Part shown: positions 32,388-40,801 of the stretch, in pieces | How positions within the stretch are numbered: position 1 is the stretch's first letter | Layout of the letters: the number at the start of each line of letters is the position of its first letter | Assembly (NCBI GenBank): GCA_051004015.1 | Contig: JBPCKT010000027.1 | Span: 1 to 42,656 of the forward strand | Origin: SXOA01 sp051004015 | GTDB lineage: Bacteria; Planctomycetota; Planctomycetia; Pirellulales; Pirellulaceae | DNA length: 42,656 nucleotides | Direction of reading: 5' to 3' | The notes under the pieces: generated by a model | The model's input: only the letters and a program-made list of their open reading frames with translations | Told to the model about the DNA's origin: nothing | Databases searched by the model: none | Made by a program: the position numbers and the translations under genes

Positions 32388-33725
32388 CTAGCGTGTCGGC
32401 AGAAACAATCGCAATGCCGTCAGGTCTTGGTTGAACGTGCCGTCCAGGCCCACGATCGGTTGGCCTTTGCCGTCGAGCAAAGGCTGCAAGCCCCCTCCCT
32501 CGCAGCCCACCCATTCCGATGGATACGCTCCCTCGGTTGCCATGGCCTCTCCCTTGACCTGGAGGTACTGGAGCTGCAGCGCGTTCATGGCGAGGCCCGA
32601 TTGAACTTGGACCGCGCTCACGGCAAAGCCCGGCTTGGCGAGCAGCAGGACTTGCTTCAGGCCCCCTGGAGCGCCGCAGTATTCGCCGGGGATGTATTGG
32701 CCCTCGGACTGATAGATCGGCTGAACGCCGCAGACCGCGCCACCCCAGTTCTTGCTCTGCACGACCCGCAGGCCCACGAGCCAACTGCCGGCGGGGGCCA
32801 TGTCGCGGAAGCCGGGCTCCTCACGCAGCTTGCCGGCAATGAGGATTTGGCTGACTTCGTACGGGGGCAACTTGGGAAGGGACGTTGCCGGTGGCTGCAG
32901 ATCCAGTGGCGGCAATTCGCCGATGACATTGAGAAGCTCGCCCTCGGCGAACTGCCGCTGATTATCCCCGGGGGGCGAATTCTGCCGAGGCGGTTGAACT
33001 GGACTTCCGGGCTGGATAGTGCCTGGTCGGCCATTTCCCGGCTGAGGAAAGGGCGCGCCCGGTGGTCCATTCGGATTGGGCCGAATCGGGATGGGTCCGC
33101 TGGGCCTTGGTCCCGCGGGCAAGGGCTGTCCCAGCGCGTTGTTCTGTTGGTTGTTGGCGTTTTCGGCGAAGGCGCTCAGCGCGAACGCTCCAAACGCCAG
33201 CACGATCACCCCGCCGGCGGCAGGCACGGCCTTCAGTAAGTTGTCTTTCAGTCCCAGGAACACCAGCACCGCCCCCGCCAGCGCGAGCAGTCCCGCCACA
33301 ATCGGAGCCGCCGCGCCCAGCAGCGCCAAGATTTTGAACTGCACCCCCAAGAGCGGCAGCAAGAAGCCGCCGACTCCCAGGATCGAGCAGGTGATGCCCG
33401 GCCGGAGCGCCCACTCGACGGGTTCGCCCGCGGAGAAGCTGTCGCCAGATCCATAGCTGGAATCTTGGGTCGCCTGAGAATACGCCGCCGCGCCATAACC
33501 CCCGCCGTGTGGACTGGAGGGATTGCTGGCCGAGGCGAACGAATAACTGTCTCCCGGCAATGGAGCCAGCGAGCTCTGCATGGCGGCGGCAGCGGCAAAC
33601 GGATCATCGGAAAACGGCACGACGAACGAATGTCCGCACGCCCGGCACTTAGCCGTCTGGCCCGCGAACTGCTCGCCTACCTGGTAACTTTGCTGACAGC
33701 TTGGGCATGTGGCGATGAGGGGCAT
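32388..33725 (-). CDS. zinc-ribbon membrane protein with conserved C-terminal domain
   Basis: A 445-residue protein. A zinc ribbon (CPSCQQSYQVGEQFAGQTAKC to CRACGH) opens it. A Ser/Gly-rich linker follows, then about three membrane helices (SILGVGGFLLPLLGVQF, ALLGAAAPIVAGLLALAGAVLVFLGL, VIVLAFGAFALSAF), a Pro-rich segment and a beta-rich C-terminal domain with GSWLVGLRVVQSKNWGGAVCGVQPIYQSEG, KQVLLLAKPGFAVSAVQVQSGLAMNALQL and EWVGCEGG. This C-terminal domain type occurs in many planctomycete proteins and is perhaps a sugar-binding or lectin-like fold; that is inference. Start ATG 33725 begins the zinc ribbon. Convergent with the kinase, 10 bases apart. Confidence 0.85.
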   Translation of the reverse strand: MPLIATCPSCQQSYQVGEQFAGQTAKCRACGHSFVVPFSDDPFAAAAAMQSSLAPLPGDSYSFASASNPSSPHGGGYGAAAYSQATQDSSYGSGDSFSAGEPVEWALRPGITCSILGVGGFLLPLLGVQFKILALLGAAAPIVAGLLALAGAVLVFLGLKDNLLKAVPAAGGVIVLAFGAFALSAFAENANNQQNNALGQPLPAGPRPSGPIPIRPNPNGPPGAPFPQPGNGRPGTIQPGSPVQPPRQNSPPGDNQRQFAEGELLNVIGELPPLDLQPPATSLPKLPPYEVSQILIAGKLREEPGFRDMAPAGSWLVGLRVVQSKNWGGAVCGVQPIYQSEGQYIPGEYCGAPGGLKQVLLLAKPGFAVSAVQVQSGLAMNALQLQYLQVKGEAMATEGAYPSEWVGCEGGGLQPLLDGKGQPIVGLDGTFNQDLTALRLFLPTR

Positions 33726-33924
33726 GGGGGGTGCTCCCAGTTTGCGTCCGAGAGAAAGCATCCAATCCGCGCATTGTAAGACGCTCGCCAAGCCGGGAGC
33801 AACACCCGTCGTCTAAGGGAAAGAATACCGCTCGACGCTATCGCCTATTTCTCAGGCGGATTTGGGGCGTGCGTCTCTAGAGTTGGGAAGGAATCGCGGC
33901 GCTGCCGGAGGTGTTGGGCGCGAG

Positions 33925-34026
33925 CTATTTCGAGAGCTGCCTGGCGAGCAGCACAATCGCGGCGATGAGGCCAACGGCCGCCACGGGGTTTGACGGCTCC
34001 AGGATAGTGTGAAGATATTCGAGCAT
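33925..34026 (-). CDS. 33-residue membrane peptide (second of a tiny gene pair)
   Basis: A very short reading frame: MLEYLHTILEPSNP, then a hydrophobic helix AVGLIAAIVLLARQLSK. It begins one base after the stop of the 22-residue frame upstream (34028-34096) and has no good ribosome binding site of its own, so translation would be by coupling. The hydrophobic segment and charged ends fit a single-pass membrane peptide. No homologue is recognised. Confidence 0.4.
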   Translation of the reverse strand: MLEYLHTILEPSNPVAAVGLIAAIVLLARQLSK

Positions 34027-34027
34027 G

Positions 34028-34096
34028 TTAGGTGTGGACGATAAGCTGCACCACCCACCAAAGCATGAGTGTCAATGACAGAAGTGAATTTCCCAC
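34028..34096 (-). CDS. 22-residue membrane peptide with strong ribosome binding site
   Basis: GTG start at 34096; the product is MGNSLLSLTLMLWWVVQLIVH followed by Thr, almost wholly hydrophobic with an aromatic pair. An AAAAGGAG sequence (plus-strand 34103-34110) lies 6 bases upstream of the GTG, one of the best ribosome binding sites in the window. It is followed after one base by the 33-codon frame. Too short for homology calls, so this rests on the ribosome binding site, hydrophobicity and coupling. Confidence 0.42.
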   Translation of the reverse strand: MGNSLLSLTLMLWWVVQLIVHT

Positions 34097-34304
34097 GTTC
34101 GGCTCCTTTTACGGCACGCCTATGCCGCGCCACTGAAAGCCTACGTCACTCGCAAGGGAAAGCAAACGCGAATGGGCGGCGGGGCGACCAGATTACCCCC
34201 CCCAAAGCTCCCCCCCAGAATATCGAACGCTTGTGCAACCAGTCCATGTTGCGCCGTTCCTAGGGCATCGTGACCGTATTCCCGGTAAATGTAGAATCGC
34301 AGGA

Positions 34305-34601
34305 ATGAGCGAAAATCCCTACGAGCCGCCGAAGGGGGTGACACGCACCCCCGCGTCCATCCCCTGGGGGCGGGTAAGCCTATCTGGGCTGGGTGTCATG
34401 CTCCTGAGCACGGCAGCCCTATGTGGAATAGGTGATTTTCGTGGCGGTGGCGTCAGCTTCAAGTCCGCGACGCTCGCATTGCTCCTGGCCGGCTTGTTCT
34501 GTACGGGAGCGATCATCCTTGTCGGAGGCGGTATCGGATGGCTCATGACGGCGACACTCTTCCGTAGAAGCCCGAGCGATAGTTCAGCGCCCAAATCTTA
34601 G
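34305..34601 (+). CDS. small ENPYEPP membrane protein
   Basis: A 98-residue protein with the N-terminal motif MSENPYEPPKG seen at the start of many planctomycete membrane proteins, then two membrane helices (LSGLGVMLLSTAALCGIG and TLALLLAGLFCTGAIILVGGGIGWLM). Function unknown. ATG 34305 begins the motif, with AGGA directly before it. The motif makes the call firm, though the protein is short. Confidence 0.75.
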   Translation: MSENPYEPPKGVTRTPASIPWGRVSLSGLGVMLLSTAALCGIGDFRGGGVSFKSATLALLLAGLFCTGAIILVGGGIGWLMTATLFRRSPSDSSAPKS

Positions 34602-34674
34602 GCATCCAGGGTTTTTGAACGGTCACTGCCCCCCAGTTCGTACGGCGGCAGGGGCGCGCCAAGCGAAAAATAAC

Positions 34675-34696
34675 CTTTTGTTCAAGTGAACAAAAG
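34675..34696. promoter_or_regulatory. 22-base palindrome (operator or bidirectional terminator)
   Basis: CTTTTGTTCA and TGAACAAAAG flank AG. Outside them, AAAATA and TATTTT extend the symmetry loosely. Runs of T on both strands next to the stem would suit a bidirectional terminator; the inner GTTCA..TGAAC would also suit a dimeric repressor site. No neighbouring regulator helps to decide. Confidence 0.45.
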
Positions 34697-35216
34697 TTTT
34701 ATTTTGCGCATCTAGTCTCAAGGAACCTGGTGCGCGCGGACTGTGAGAGTAGTCAGCAGCGAGCGGACTACCAGCACACCTTATCGCCGCTTATAACCTT
34801 TGCCAGTTTTTCGACGGAGGGAGCGATGCAAACCATTTATGGGAAGGGACTTGGGACGGGGAGCGGGTCGAAATGTGAATTGAAAAACAGCTTATAACTT
34901 GGCGGCCAATGCGAGTGATGCACGGCAGGTCGTTGACGGAAGGTCCATAGAATCAACTACTTACGTATATACACCTACGAAGTTATGAATCAAAACAGGC
35001 GATATTTCGATAAGATGAATCAAGACGAGACGGCCTAAAGTCGGCAGCAACAGGAGATTACGACAGTTGCCTGAGGCGAAAACATGAGCTGCGAATCGTG
35101 AATCAAAACCGGCCGGGCCTGTCGGTGGAGCAAGCCGCGCTAAGAGGGGCGGAGCCCCGTAGGTATGCCAGGGAGGGTGCGATCTTTTCCAATTCGGTTG
35201 TCAGCAAGAATGGTTT

Positions 35217-35235
35217 CCTCACGCGGAGCGTGAGG
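35217..35235. repeat. short REP-like hairpin
   Basis: CCTCACGC-GGA-GCGTGAGG, a perfect 8-bp stem with a 3-base loop, in TTTCCTCACGCG...AGGAGTAC. This looks like the repeated hairpins scattered in planctomycete genomes; copy number cannot be tested here. Confidence 0.6.
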
Positions 35236-35286
35236 AGTACTTTGGCTGGCGAGTAATCGTTGGCGCCAATGGCTCTCGGCCGTGGG

Positions 35287-36921
35287 CTAGGTATCCAAGT
35301 CATCTTTCCCCGGCTCGAGCGGGGCTTTGTTTTCCTCGATGATTTGCATCTCGCGCCAAGGCTTCTTTTCCTTGTAGCCTTCCAGCTCTTTCTGGAGCTG
35401 ATCGTCGTTCTCGGTTCCTTTGCCGAGCTCGACGGCCTTGGTGGACCACTTGATGGCGGTTTCGAAGTCCCCCGCTTCCGCGTAGCCGCTGGCCAGGGTG
35501 CTGAGGATGTGGGGCTTTTTGTACTCGGTCAGGTCGCAGGCTTGCTTGCCGTACTCGATGGACCTCTTAGCGTCGCGGACTTTGTCGTCGGTGGAAGTCG
35601 CCAGGACCCAGGCCAGGTTGTTGAGGACGCCAGTATCCTTGGGGTCGATTTTGAGGGCCTTCTCATAGTCCGCGATGGCTTCGGCATGTTTGCCGACGCT
35701 GAGGAGGGCGTCGCCGCGGGAGCGGAGGGCGTCGGCATTTTTTTCGTTGTCGGCGACGACGTTGTCCAGGATTTCCAGGGCTTTCCGCGGCCGCTTGTCG
35801 GCGACCAGGAACATCGCCAGCATCAGACGGTACTCTTCATTCTTGGGATCGCTGTGCAGCAGCTTTTTGATATCGATGATGGCATCGCCAAACCGCTTCT
35901 CCGAGGCGGCGATTCTGCTGCGGACGAGGATGGCGTCGGGGAGATCGGGGGCAATGCGGAGGAGCAGCTCGGAATCCTGCCGGGCCTTGTCCTTGTTTCC
36001 CATGGCCGCATGGACCTGGCTTCGCATCAGCAGACCCAGGAGGTTGCGCGGGTCCAGATCGAGTGCCTTGTTAAGGTCGTCCAGGGCCTTCTGCTCATCG
36101 TCCTTCATCGCGTGGAGACCGGCCCGCAACAGATACCCCTTGGGATGCTTGGGGTTGAGTGAGACGAGCTTTTCGATGTGCTTGAGGGCCTCGTCGTACT
36201 TCTTGAGCTTGTTGAGGACCTGGGAAATGGCTTCCAGGGCGAGCTCATTGTCGGCATCCGCCTCTAAAAGCAGCGATAGGTCGGCGACGGCTTTGTCGTC
36301 CTCCCCCTTTTCGCTGTAAAGGATGGCCCGGCCTTGGAGGGCCTGGACATTCTTGGGATCGGCCTTCACGGCAGCATCAAAGTTCTCGAGCTTGGCATCG
36401 AGCCCCTCGGCCATTTTGCCGCGAAGGATATAGGCCTTGGCAAGTTCCGGAGGGTTAGCCTTGAGCAGTTTGATGGCTTCGTCCACGGATTCCTTGGCGG
36501 CCTTGGCGTCTCCCCCGGGCAACTCCGTTTGGAGCTTTGCCACCAGCAGATACGTATCGGGAAGCTTGGCATCGTGTTTTTTCGCCTTGTCCAGGTTCTT
36601 CAGGGCAATCTGACGGACCAATTGCCAGTTGCGCGTAGGGGGACTTTGCTCAAAAATAGCCTTGGCGGACCGTTCGGCGTGCTGATAGAGCGCGCCCGCC
36701 GCCAGCTTGTGGGCGAATTCTTCCTGTCCCTTGTCGAGCCCCTTTTTGAGGGCGCTTTCCGCCAGCGAGATGACCTTTTCGAAGTCCCCCAGGGTCTCTG
36801 CCCCTACTTGCAGGTCAGCCGCCTCATCGAGGTCCTTTTGCCCGGCACCTTCGGCATGGGCAAGGTTGGCAAGCCCGGAAAGGGCGAACAGGACGAGAAA
36901 AATCAGCGAAAAGCGGCGCAT
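35287..36921 (-). CDS. exported TPR-repeat protein
   Basis: A 544-residue protein with a signal peptide (MRRFSLIFLVLFALSGLANLAHA) and then a run of about a dozen TPR helix pairs, for example AKAYILRGKMAEGLDAKLENFDAAVKADPKN, GYLLRAGLHAMKDDEQKALDDLNKALDLDPRN and ADALRSRGDALLSVGKHAEAIADYEKALKIDPKD. TPRs mediate protein contacts outside or inside the membrane; target unknown. The tail (KEKKPWREMQIIEENKAP) is charged. Start ATG 36921 is preferred to 36996 because it opens the signal peptide. No linked genes point to its role. Confidence 0.92.
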   Translation of the reverse strand: MRRFSLIFLVLFALSGLANLAHAEGAGQKDLDEAADLQVGAETLGDFEKVISLAESALKKGLDKGQEEFAHKLAAGALYQHAERSAKAIFEQSPPTRNWQLVRQIALKNLDKAKKHDAKLPDTYLLVAKLQTELPGGDAKAAKESVDEAIKLLKANPPELAKAYILRGKMAEGLDAKLENFDAAVKADPKNVQALQGRAILYSEKGEDDKAVADLSLLLEADADNELALEAISQVLNKLKKYDEALKHIEKLVSLNPKHPKGYLLRAGLHAMKDDEQKALDDLNKALDLDPRNLLGLLMRSQVHAAMGNKDKARQDSELLLRIAPDLPDAILVRSRIAASEKRFGDAIIDIKKLLHSDPKNEEYRLMLAMFLVADKRPRKALEILDNVVADNEKNADALRSRGDALLSVGKHAEAIADYEKALKIDPKDTGVLNNLAWVLATSTDDKVRDAKRSIEYGKQACDLTEYKKPHILSTLASGYAEAGDFETAIKWSTKAVELGKGTENDDQLQKELEGYKEKKPWREMQIIEENKAPLEPGKDDLDT

Positions 36922-37487
36922 GAGATGGACCTCGGCAGCAGAAACGGCGGTCTGGCGGCGACAGCAGGTGGGTATGCCAGACCTCATTGCTTGCATTATG
37001 GCGTTTTCAGGGACCGGATGCTATGCGAGATAACGCGACTCCCAGCGGATTCATAGTTTTCAGAAGGTAAAGCGAGGTGCTGGCCGTTGCGGTTTTCACG
37101 TCGGATTGCCAGCGAGGGCCGTTCCCGCGGGGAGCTGTGGCGAAAACCCCGCCGCGGCGTATTTGAACAACAGTTGCTCACTTCTTTACGACTCTGCACG
37201 GCTTTCGCCCGCGGGATTTGTGAGCGTTTGAGTTTAGCACTTCCCGCTAGCGTCCGCTTGCTATCAAGAAACGTGCCGCGCATACTGTGCAACCATCCCA
37301 GCTTATTTTATCGGAAAAGTTTTCTTTTCTGCTCACCACCATTTCGGACCATTTTTCCTAGACATCCGTACCCCCCACTGGTTGCAGCCCCTTCAAACCG
37401 CTGGCATAGTCTGAACCACGTTGGCCCACATTGGACCAACGGTTTTTCCGTTTTTGTTGGTTTGGATTTACCCAAGGAGGATTGTAG
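36922..37487. other. gene-free divergent region
   Basis: About 565 bases between the TPR gene and the CAP-domain gene, which diverge. It should contain both promoters. No -35/-10 pair stands out. The last 30 bases hold a very good ribosome binding site, AAGGAGG at 37474-37480, for the CAP gene. Otherwise nothing recognised. Confidence 0.5.
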
Positions 37488-38144
37488 ATGAGGAATTTTT
37501 GTTTCATTCTGGCGGCTTTTTCGAGCTCGGTGGCTCTGGCCGCGGATATGCCTGAGGCCAAACCGGGCACCCAGCCAGCTCAGATGCAGCCGCTGCACCG
37601 GCACCCCACGCTACTGGCGATGCTTCGCCGCAGCAACTTAATCCGCCGAAATGTGGGGCTGCGGCCCCAGCGGATCAACCCGGCCCTGACGAAAGCCGCC
37701 CAGGACCACGCCAATTACATGGCGTCGACGGGCGACTTCAGCCACTACACCAATGGCGGCTATCAATACCGGGCCCAGAAGTATGGGTTTAAGGGTGGAG
37801 TGCGGGAGAACATCGCGGCCGGGTTCGGAACGGTGGACGCCACCTTCAATACCTGGCAGGCGAGCGGCGGGCACTATGCCTCCATCGTCAGTGGCACGTC
37901 GGAAGCGGGTTTTGGATATGCAGTTGGCCGCAATGGCGGGACCTACTGGGTCGGTGTTTACGGCAGCCCCGCTCAGGGGGACGAAGCCGGTGAAGTCGAA
38001 GGCTTTGCCGAAACCGAAGTCGCCCGCCTGAAGGCCGAAGCCGCCAAGCTGGCGGAAGAAACCCAGCCGGCCGAAGCGAAGACCGAAGTCGCTCCGAAGA
38101 TTGAAACGCCCGCCGAGAAAGTTCCGGTCGCCGGCGGAATGTAA
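37488..38144 (+). CDS. secreted CAP-domain (SCP/PR-1-like) protein
   Basis: A 218-residue exported protein: signal peptide MRNFCFILAAFSSSVALA, then a CAP domain (about 45-165) with ALTKAAQDHANYMASTGDFSHYTNGG, GVRENIAAGFGTVDATFNTWQASGGHYASIVS and YWVGVYGS. The His and Glu residues that line the CAP cavity are present (DFSH, ENIA, GGHY). The C-terminal 45 residues are charged, Ala/Glu/Lys/Pro-rich and probably disordered. CAP proteins bind lipids or act extracellularly; function here unknown. Ribosome binding site AAGGAGG 8 bases before ATG. A hairpin terminator follows. Confidence 0.9.
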   Translation: MRNFCFILAAFSSSVALAADMPEAKPGTQPAQMQPLHRHPTLLAMLRRSNLIRRNVGLRPQRINPALTKAAQDHANYMASTGDFSHYTNGGYQYRAQKYGFKGGVRENIAAGFGTVDATFNTWQASGGHYASIVSGTSEAGFGYAVGRNGGTYWVGVYGSPAQGDEAGEVEGFAETEVARLKAEAAKLAEETQPAEAKTEVAPKIETPAEKVPVAGGM

Positions 38145-38194
38145 TCAAAAATGCTAGCGGATGAGCAAGATCGCTCGTTCCCCTCTTACCTAAT

Positions 38195-38226
38195 GAAAGC
38201 TCACGAGCAGGACCTCGTGGGCTTTC
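38195..38226. terminator. bidirectional Rho-independent terminator
   Basis: GAAAGCTCACGAG (38195-38207) pairs with CTCGTGGGCTTTC (38214-38226) over 13 bp with one G-U pair and a 6-base loop. It lies between the convergent CAP and kinase genes. The flanking runs are short (TCCTTT to the right), so strength is moderate. Confidence 0.75.
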
Positions 38227-38230
38227 TCCT

Positions 38231-40747
38231 TTAGGCAGCCGCTTTCTGCCGGAATGCTTCCCGCACTTCGCGGCTGGAAAGGACGACAATCGCCCAGATG
38301 CCCAGCGGCATTGTCACGATTGCCGCGGGTCCGATGGGGAGTAGTGCCAGCCAAGCTCCGGCCAGTGAGAGACCGTAGCTTTCGACCCGCATCATTTTCA
38401 TGCCGGCCAGCATGACGATCAGCGCCCAGGGGAGTTGCAGCACGATTAGCACAACCGCAATCCGCGCTATCCACGGGAAGCCCTGCAGCGGATTGTTCAT
38501 CGGGTTAATCATCACCACGGAAAACATGCCGGCTCCCAGGCAGGCGACCAAAAAGGCCACCAGCCCCAATCCCCCTCCGCCCGCCAGGCCCAGTCCCGGC
38601 CAGAAGAGCTGCTGCTTGATGCCGACCAGCTTCCATTCATCGACGGGGACAGGCTTGGTGGGAATTGGCGGAGCCGCTGAATCCGCGGGAGCCTGTGTCT
38701 TAGATGCCGACCTCTGTCCTCGCCGCTTCGCTCGAAAGCCCGCGCGAACCTCGGGACCGGCAAGCACGATGAGTGCCCAGATCCCCACCGGCAAGCTGAT
38801 GATCCAGACCGGGCTGATCGGCAGCAGAGCGCAGATTCCGGCCAGCACCGCCAGGCCGTATGTCTCCAGACGCCGCATCTTGCGGCCGCCGAGGATCATC
38901 AGAATGGAACTTGGGATCTGCAACACGGCAATCATTAATGGCAGCATGAACAACCACATGGGAGTTGTCGCCCTAGGAGGAGCACCGGACTCCGCTGCCA
39001 GGATGGGAACGATGTCCAGCCCGGCCAAGTCAGGCGAATGACGAAACGCTATGGACGGGCCGAGCCTCATCAAGACCGACCCAATCGCGAGCAGTAGGAT
39101 CAGCACGCACGGCACCAGCCCCAAAAATCCTGCGATCATCAGCCCCATTCCCGGACCGGAAACTTGTTGTGCAACATCCTCAAGTTCGGATTCATCGAGG
39201 GTCGCGGCGGGACGGATCGGATGTTTGGCGGCGGCTGCCCCTCTCGCCGTGGCCCGATAGATCAAGAACAGCACGGCCTGAATGACGATGATCCATCCCA
39301 GCACGAGCAGCGCGGAACCCATCTTCACATCATCACGCGAGGAGACGTTGCTGGACTGCAACCATCCGAGAAGCAGCATGGCGACTCCGACGAGCAGATA
39401 GCCCAGCATCACGCGGTCCAGCCAGGTCCGGTACTCGGTTTCCATCCAGTCGGCTTTGCCGGCCATTTGGCGGTAGGTATTCGTGGTCCCCAGCAGCGAA
39501 CCCAGTCCGCCGATAATGCAGCCGAAGGCGGCTCCGAAGTAGCCCAGACTGTCCTGCGTGGTCATTCCCAGCACATACGGCAGGATGCCCAGCATGATTC
39601 CCGCGCCCATAATCAGCAGGCTGAAAACCATCAAACCCGCCACGAGCAGCAAGCGGCCCAGCGTGCCTTGCGGAAGATCGGCCAGAGGAGTCGCGGAGTT
39701 CACCGGGTGGGAGAATTGATTCCCGGAAAGGGCGGAAGGCTTGGCCGGGGGTGAGGATGACTTGGGGGGTGCCAAGGATGAGCTGACACGCGGTGAGGAC
39801 TTCACCGTCTCGAGCTCAGTTTTCACCTCGCTGGCCTTTTGGTAACGCCTGCCCGGTTCCTTTTCCAGAGACCGCAGCACAATCTCGTCGATGCGGATGT
39901 CGATCTGCACCTTCTGAGACGGCGGGGCGAAACGGCCCATGGGGAGCTCGCCGGTGAGCATCTCGTAGAACATGACGCCGAGAGAGTAGATATCCGCCCG
40001 GTGGTCGACCTCCGTCGGCTTTTCGATTTGTTCGGGGGCCATGTAGCGCGGCGTTCCCATGACCTGCATCGAGTGCGTCAGCGTGTAGTTTTGCGGCGAG
40101 TGCGTCAGCAGCTTGGCGAGGCCGAAGTCGGCAATTTTCACGCGGCCCGACTTGTCGAGCAGCACGTTTTCCGGCTTGACGTCGCGGTGGACGATTCCCT
40201 GGTCGTGGGCATATTGCAGGGCATCGCAAATGTGCGGCACGATGGCGAGCGCTTCTTGCGGAGTGAGATTTCCCGACTGCATCGTCTGCCGCAGGTTGAG
40301 GCCGTCGACAAATTCCATTAGCAGGAAATAGACGCCGTCGGACTGGCCGAAGTCGTAAACGGTGACAATACTCGGATGATTGAGCCGGGCTAGCGCGCGG
40401 GCCTCGCGGGCGAACCGCTCGGCAAAGGCGGGTTCCTTGGCCGCTTCGGGGGGAATCACCTTGAGGGCGATGAGCCGATCGAGATGTTTTTGGCGCGCTT
40501 TATAGACAGCGCCCATGCCGCCTTGGCCGAGCAGCTCGATGATTTCAAGTTGTGGAAAATGGGGAGCAAGATCGGCAATGGCGGCCGCTCTTTTCTCGTC
40601 GGTCCAGGGAGTCGTTACTGCGGAACCGGAAGCAGGAGAAGGAGCGCTGGCCAACCCGCCGGCCATCAGGCAGGCGGGACAAAGCCCTTCCGGTGCGTCA
40701 GCCGCGAGGGGAGCCTGGCAACGGGGACAAGTAATGGACTGGCTCAT
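38231..40747 (-). CDS. membrane Ser/Thr protein kinase
   Basis: An 838-residue kinase. Zinc ribbon Cys7/Cys10, Cys23/Cys26 (CPRC, CPAC); kinase domain about 68-335 with glycine loop ELLGQGGMGAVYKA (Gly74 onward), Lys96 in LIALKVIPP, catalytic Asp189 in HRDVKPEN, Asp207 in ADFGLAKLL, and MGTPRYMAPEQ. All key residues present. The last 480 residues are membrane modules: an initial helical block, then two clear copies of the unit ending in SLPVGIWALIVLAGPEVRAGF and TMPLGIWAIVVLSSREVREAF. It starts 54 bases after the stop of a truncated paralogue on the same strand, so both probably belonged to one transcript. Confidence 0.95.
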   Translation of the reverse strand: MSQSITCPRCQAPLAADAPEGLCPACLMAGGLASAPSPASGSAVTTPWTDEKRAAAIADLAPHFPQLEIIELLGQGGMGAVYKARQKHLDRLIALKVIPPEAAKEPAFAERFAREARALARLNHPSIVTVYDFGQSDGVYFLLMEFVDGLNLRQTMQSGNLTPQEALAIVPHICDALQYAHDQGIVHRDVKPENVLLDKSGRVKIADFGLAKLLTHSPQNYTLTHSMQVMGTPRYMAPEQIEKPTEVDHRADIYSLGVMFYEMLTGELPMGRFAPPSQKVQIDIRIDEIVLRSLEKEPGRRYQKASEVKTELETVKSSPRVSSSLAPPKSSSPPAKPSALSGNQFSHPVNSATPLADLPQGTLGRLLLVAGLMVFSLLIMGAGIMLGILPYVLGMTTQDSLGYFGAAFGCIIGGLGSLLGTTNTYRQMAGKADWMETEYRTWLDRVMLGYLLVGVAMLLLGWLQSSNVSSRDDVKMGSALLVLGWIIVIQAVLFLIYRATARGAAAAKHPIRPAATLDESELEDVAQQVSGPGMGLMIAGFLGLVPCVLILLLAIGSVLMRLGPSIAFRHSPDLAGLDIVPILAAESGAPPRATTPMWLFMLPLMIAVLQIPSSILMILGGRKMRRLETYGLAVLAGICALLPISPVWIISLPVGIWALIVLAGPEVRAGFRAKRRGQRSASKTQAPADSAAPPIPTKPVPVDEWKLVGIKQQLFWPGLGLAGGGGLGLVAFLVACLGAGMFSVVMINPMNNPLQGFPWIARIAVVLIVLQLPWALIVMLAGMKMMRVESYGLSLAGAWLALLPIGPAAIVTMPLGIWAIVVLSSREVREAFRQKAAA

Positions 40748-40801
40748 GAGAATACCTTGATTCGATCGCCTGGGGTTTCCACTGACATTGAGCCGTTCAA
40801 A

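Larger units (their letters stand above)
34602..35286. other. gene-poor stretch with palindromes
   Basis: About 685 bases without a convincing gene and AT-richer than its neighbours. It has a near-perfect 22-base palindrome at 34675-34696 (CTTTTGTTCA / TGAACAAAAG, 2-base centre) with flanking A-rich and T-rich runs, a 8-bp hairpin CCTCACGC/GCGTGAGG at 35217-35235 with a GGA loop, and a short GGGGC/GCCCC hairpin near 35145-35160. An 11-base TGAATCAAAAC occurs at 34986 and 35099, and with one change at 35016. No RNA-gene signature (tRNA, tmRNA, RNase P, SRP) was found. Confidence 0.5.

Noticed and set aside
33852..34133. 93-codon frame on the minus strand overlapping the tiny gene pair
   Set aside because: Arg/Ser/Pro-rich chance composition and no ribosome binding site; the hydrophobic small frames in another frame fit better.
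34675..34696. LexA/SOS box
   Set aside because: The half-sites are in the opposite order to the GAAC-N4-GTTC type, and no SOS gene is adjacent.
35260..36162. 300-codon plus-strand frame opposite the TPR gene
   Set aside because: Antisense shadow of a clear TPR protein with signal peptide.
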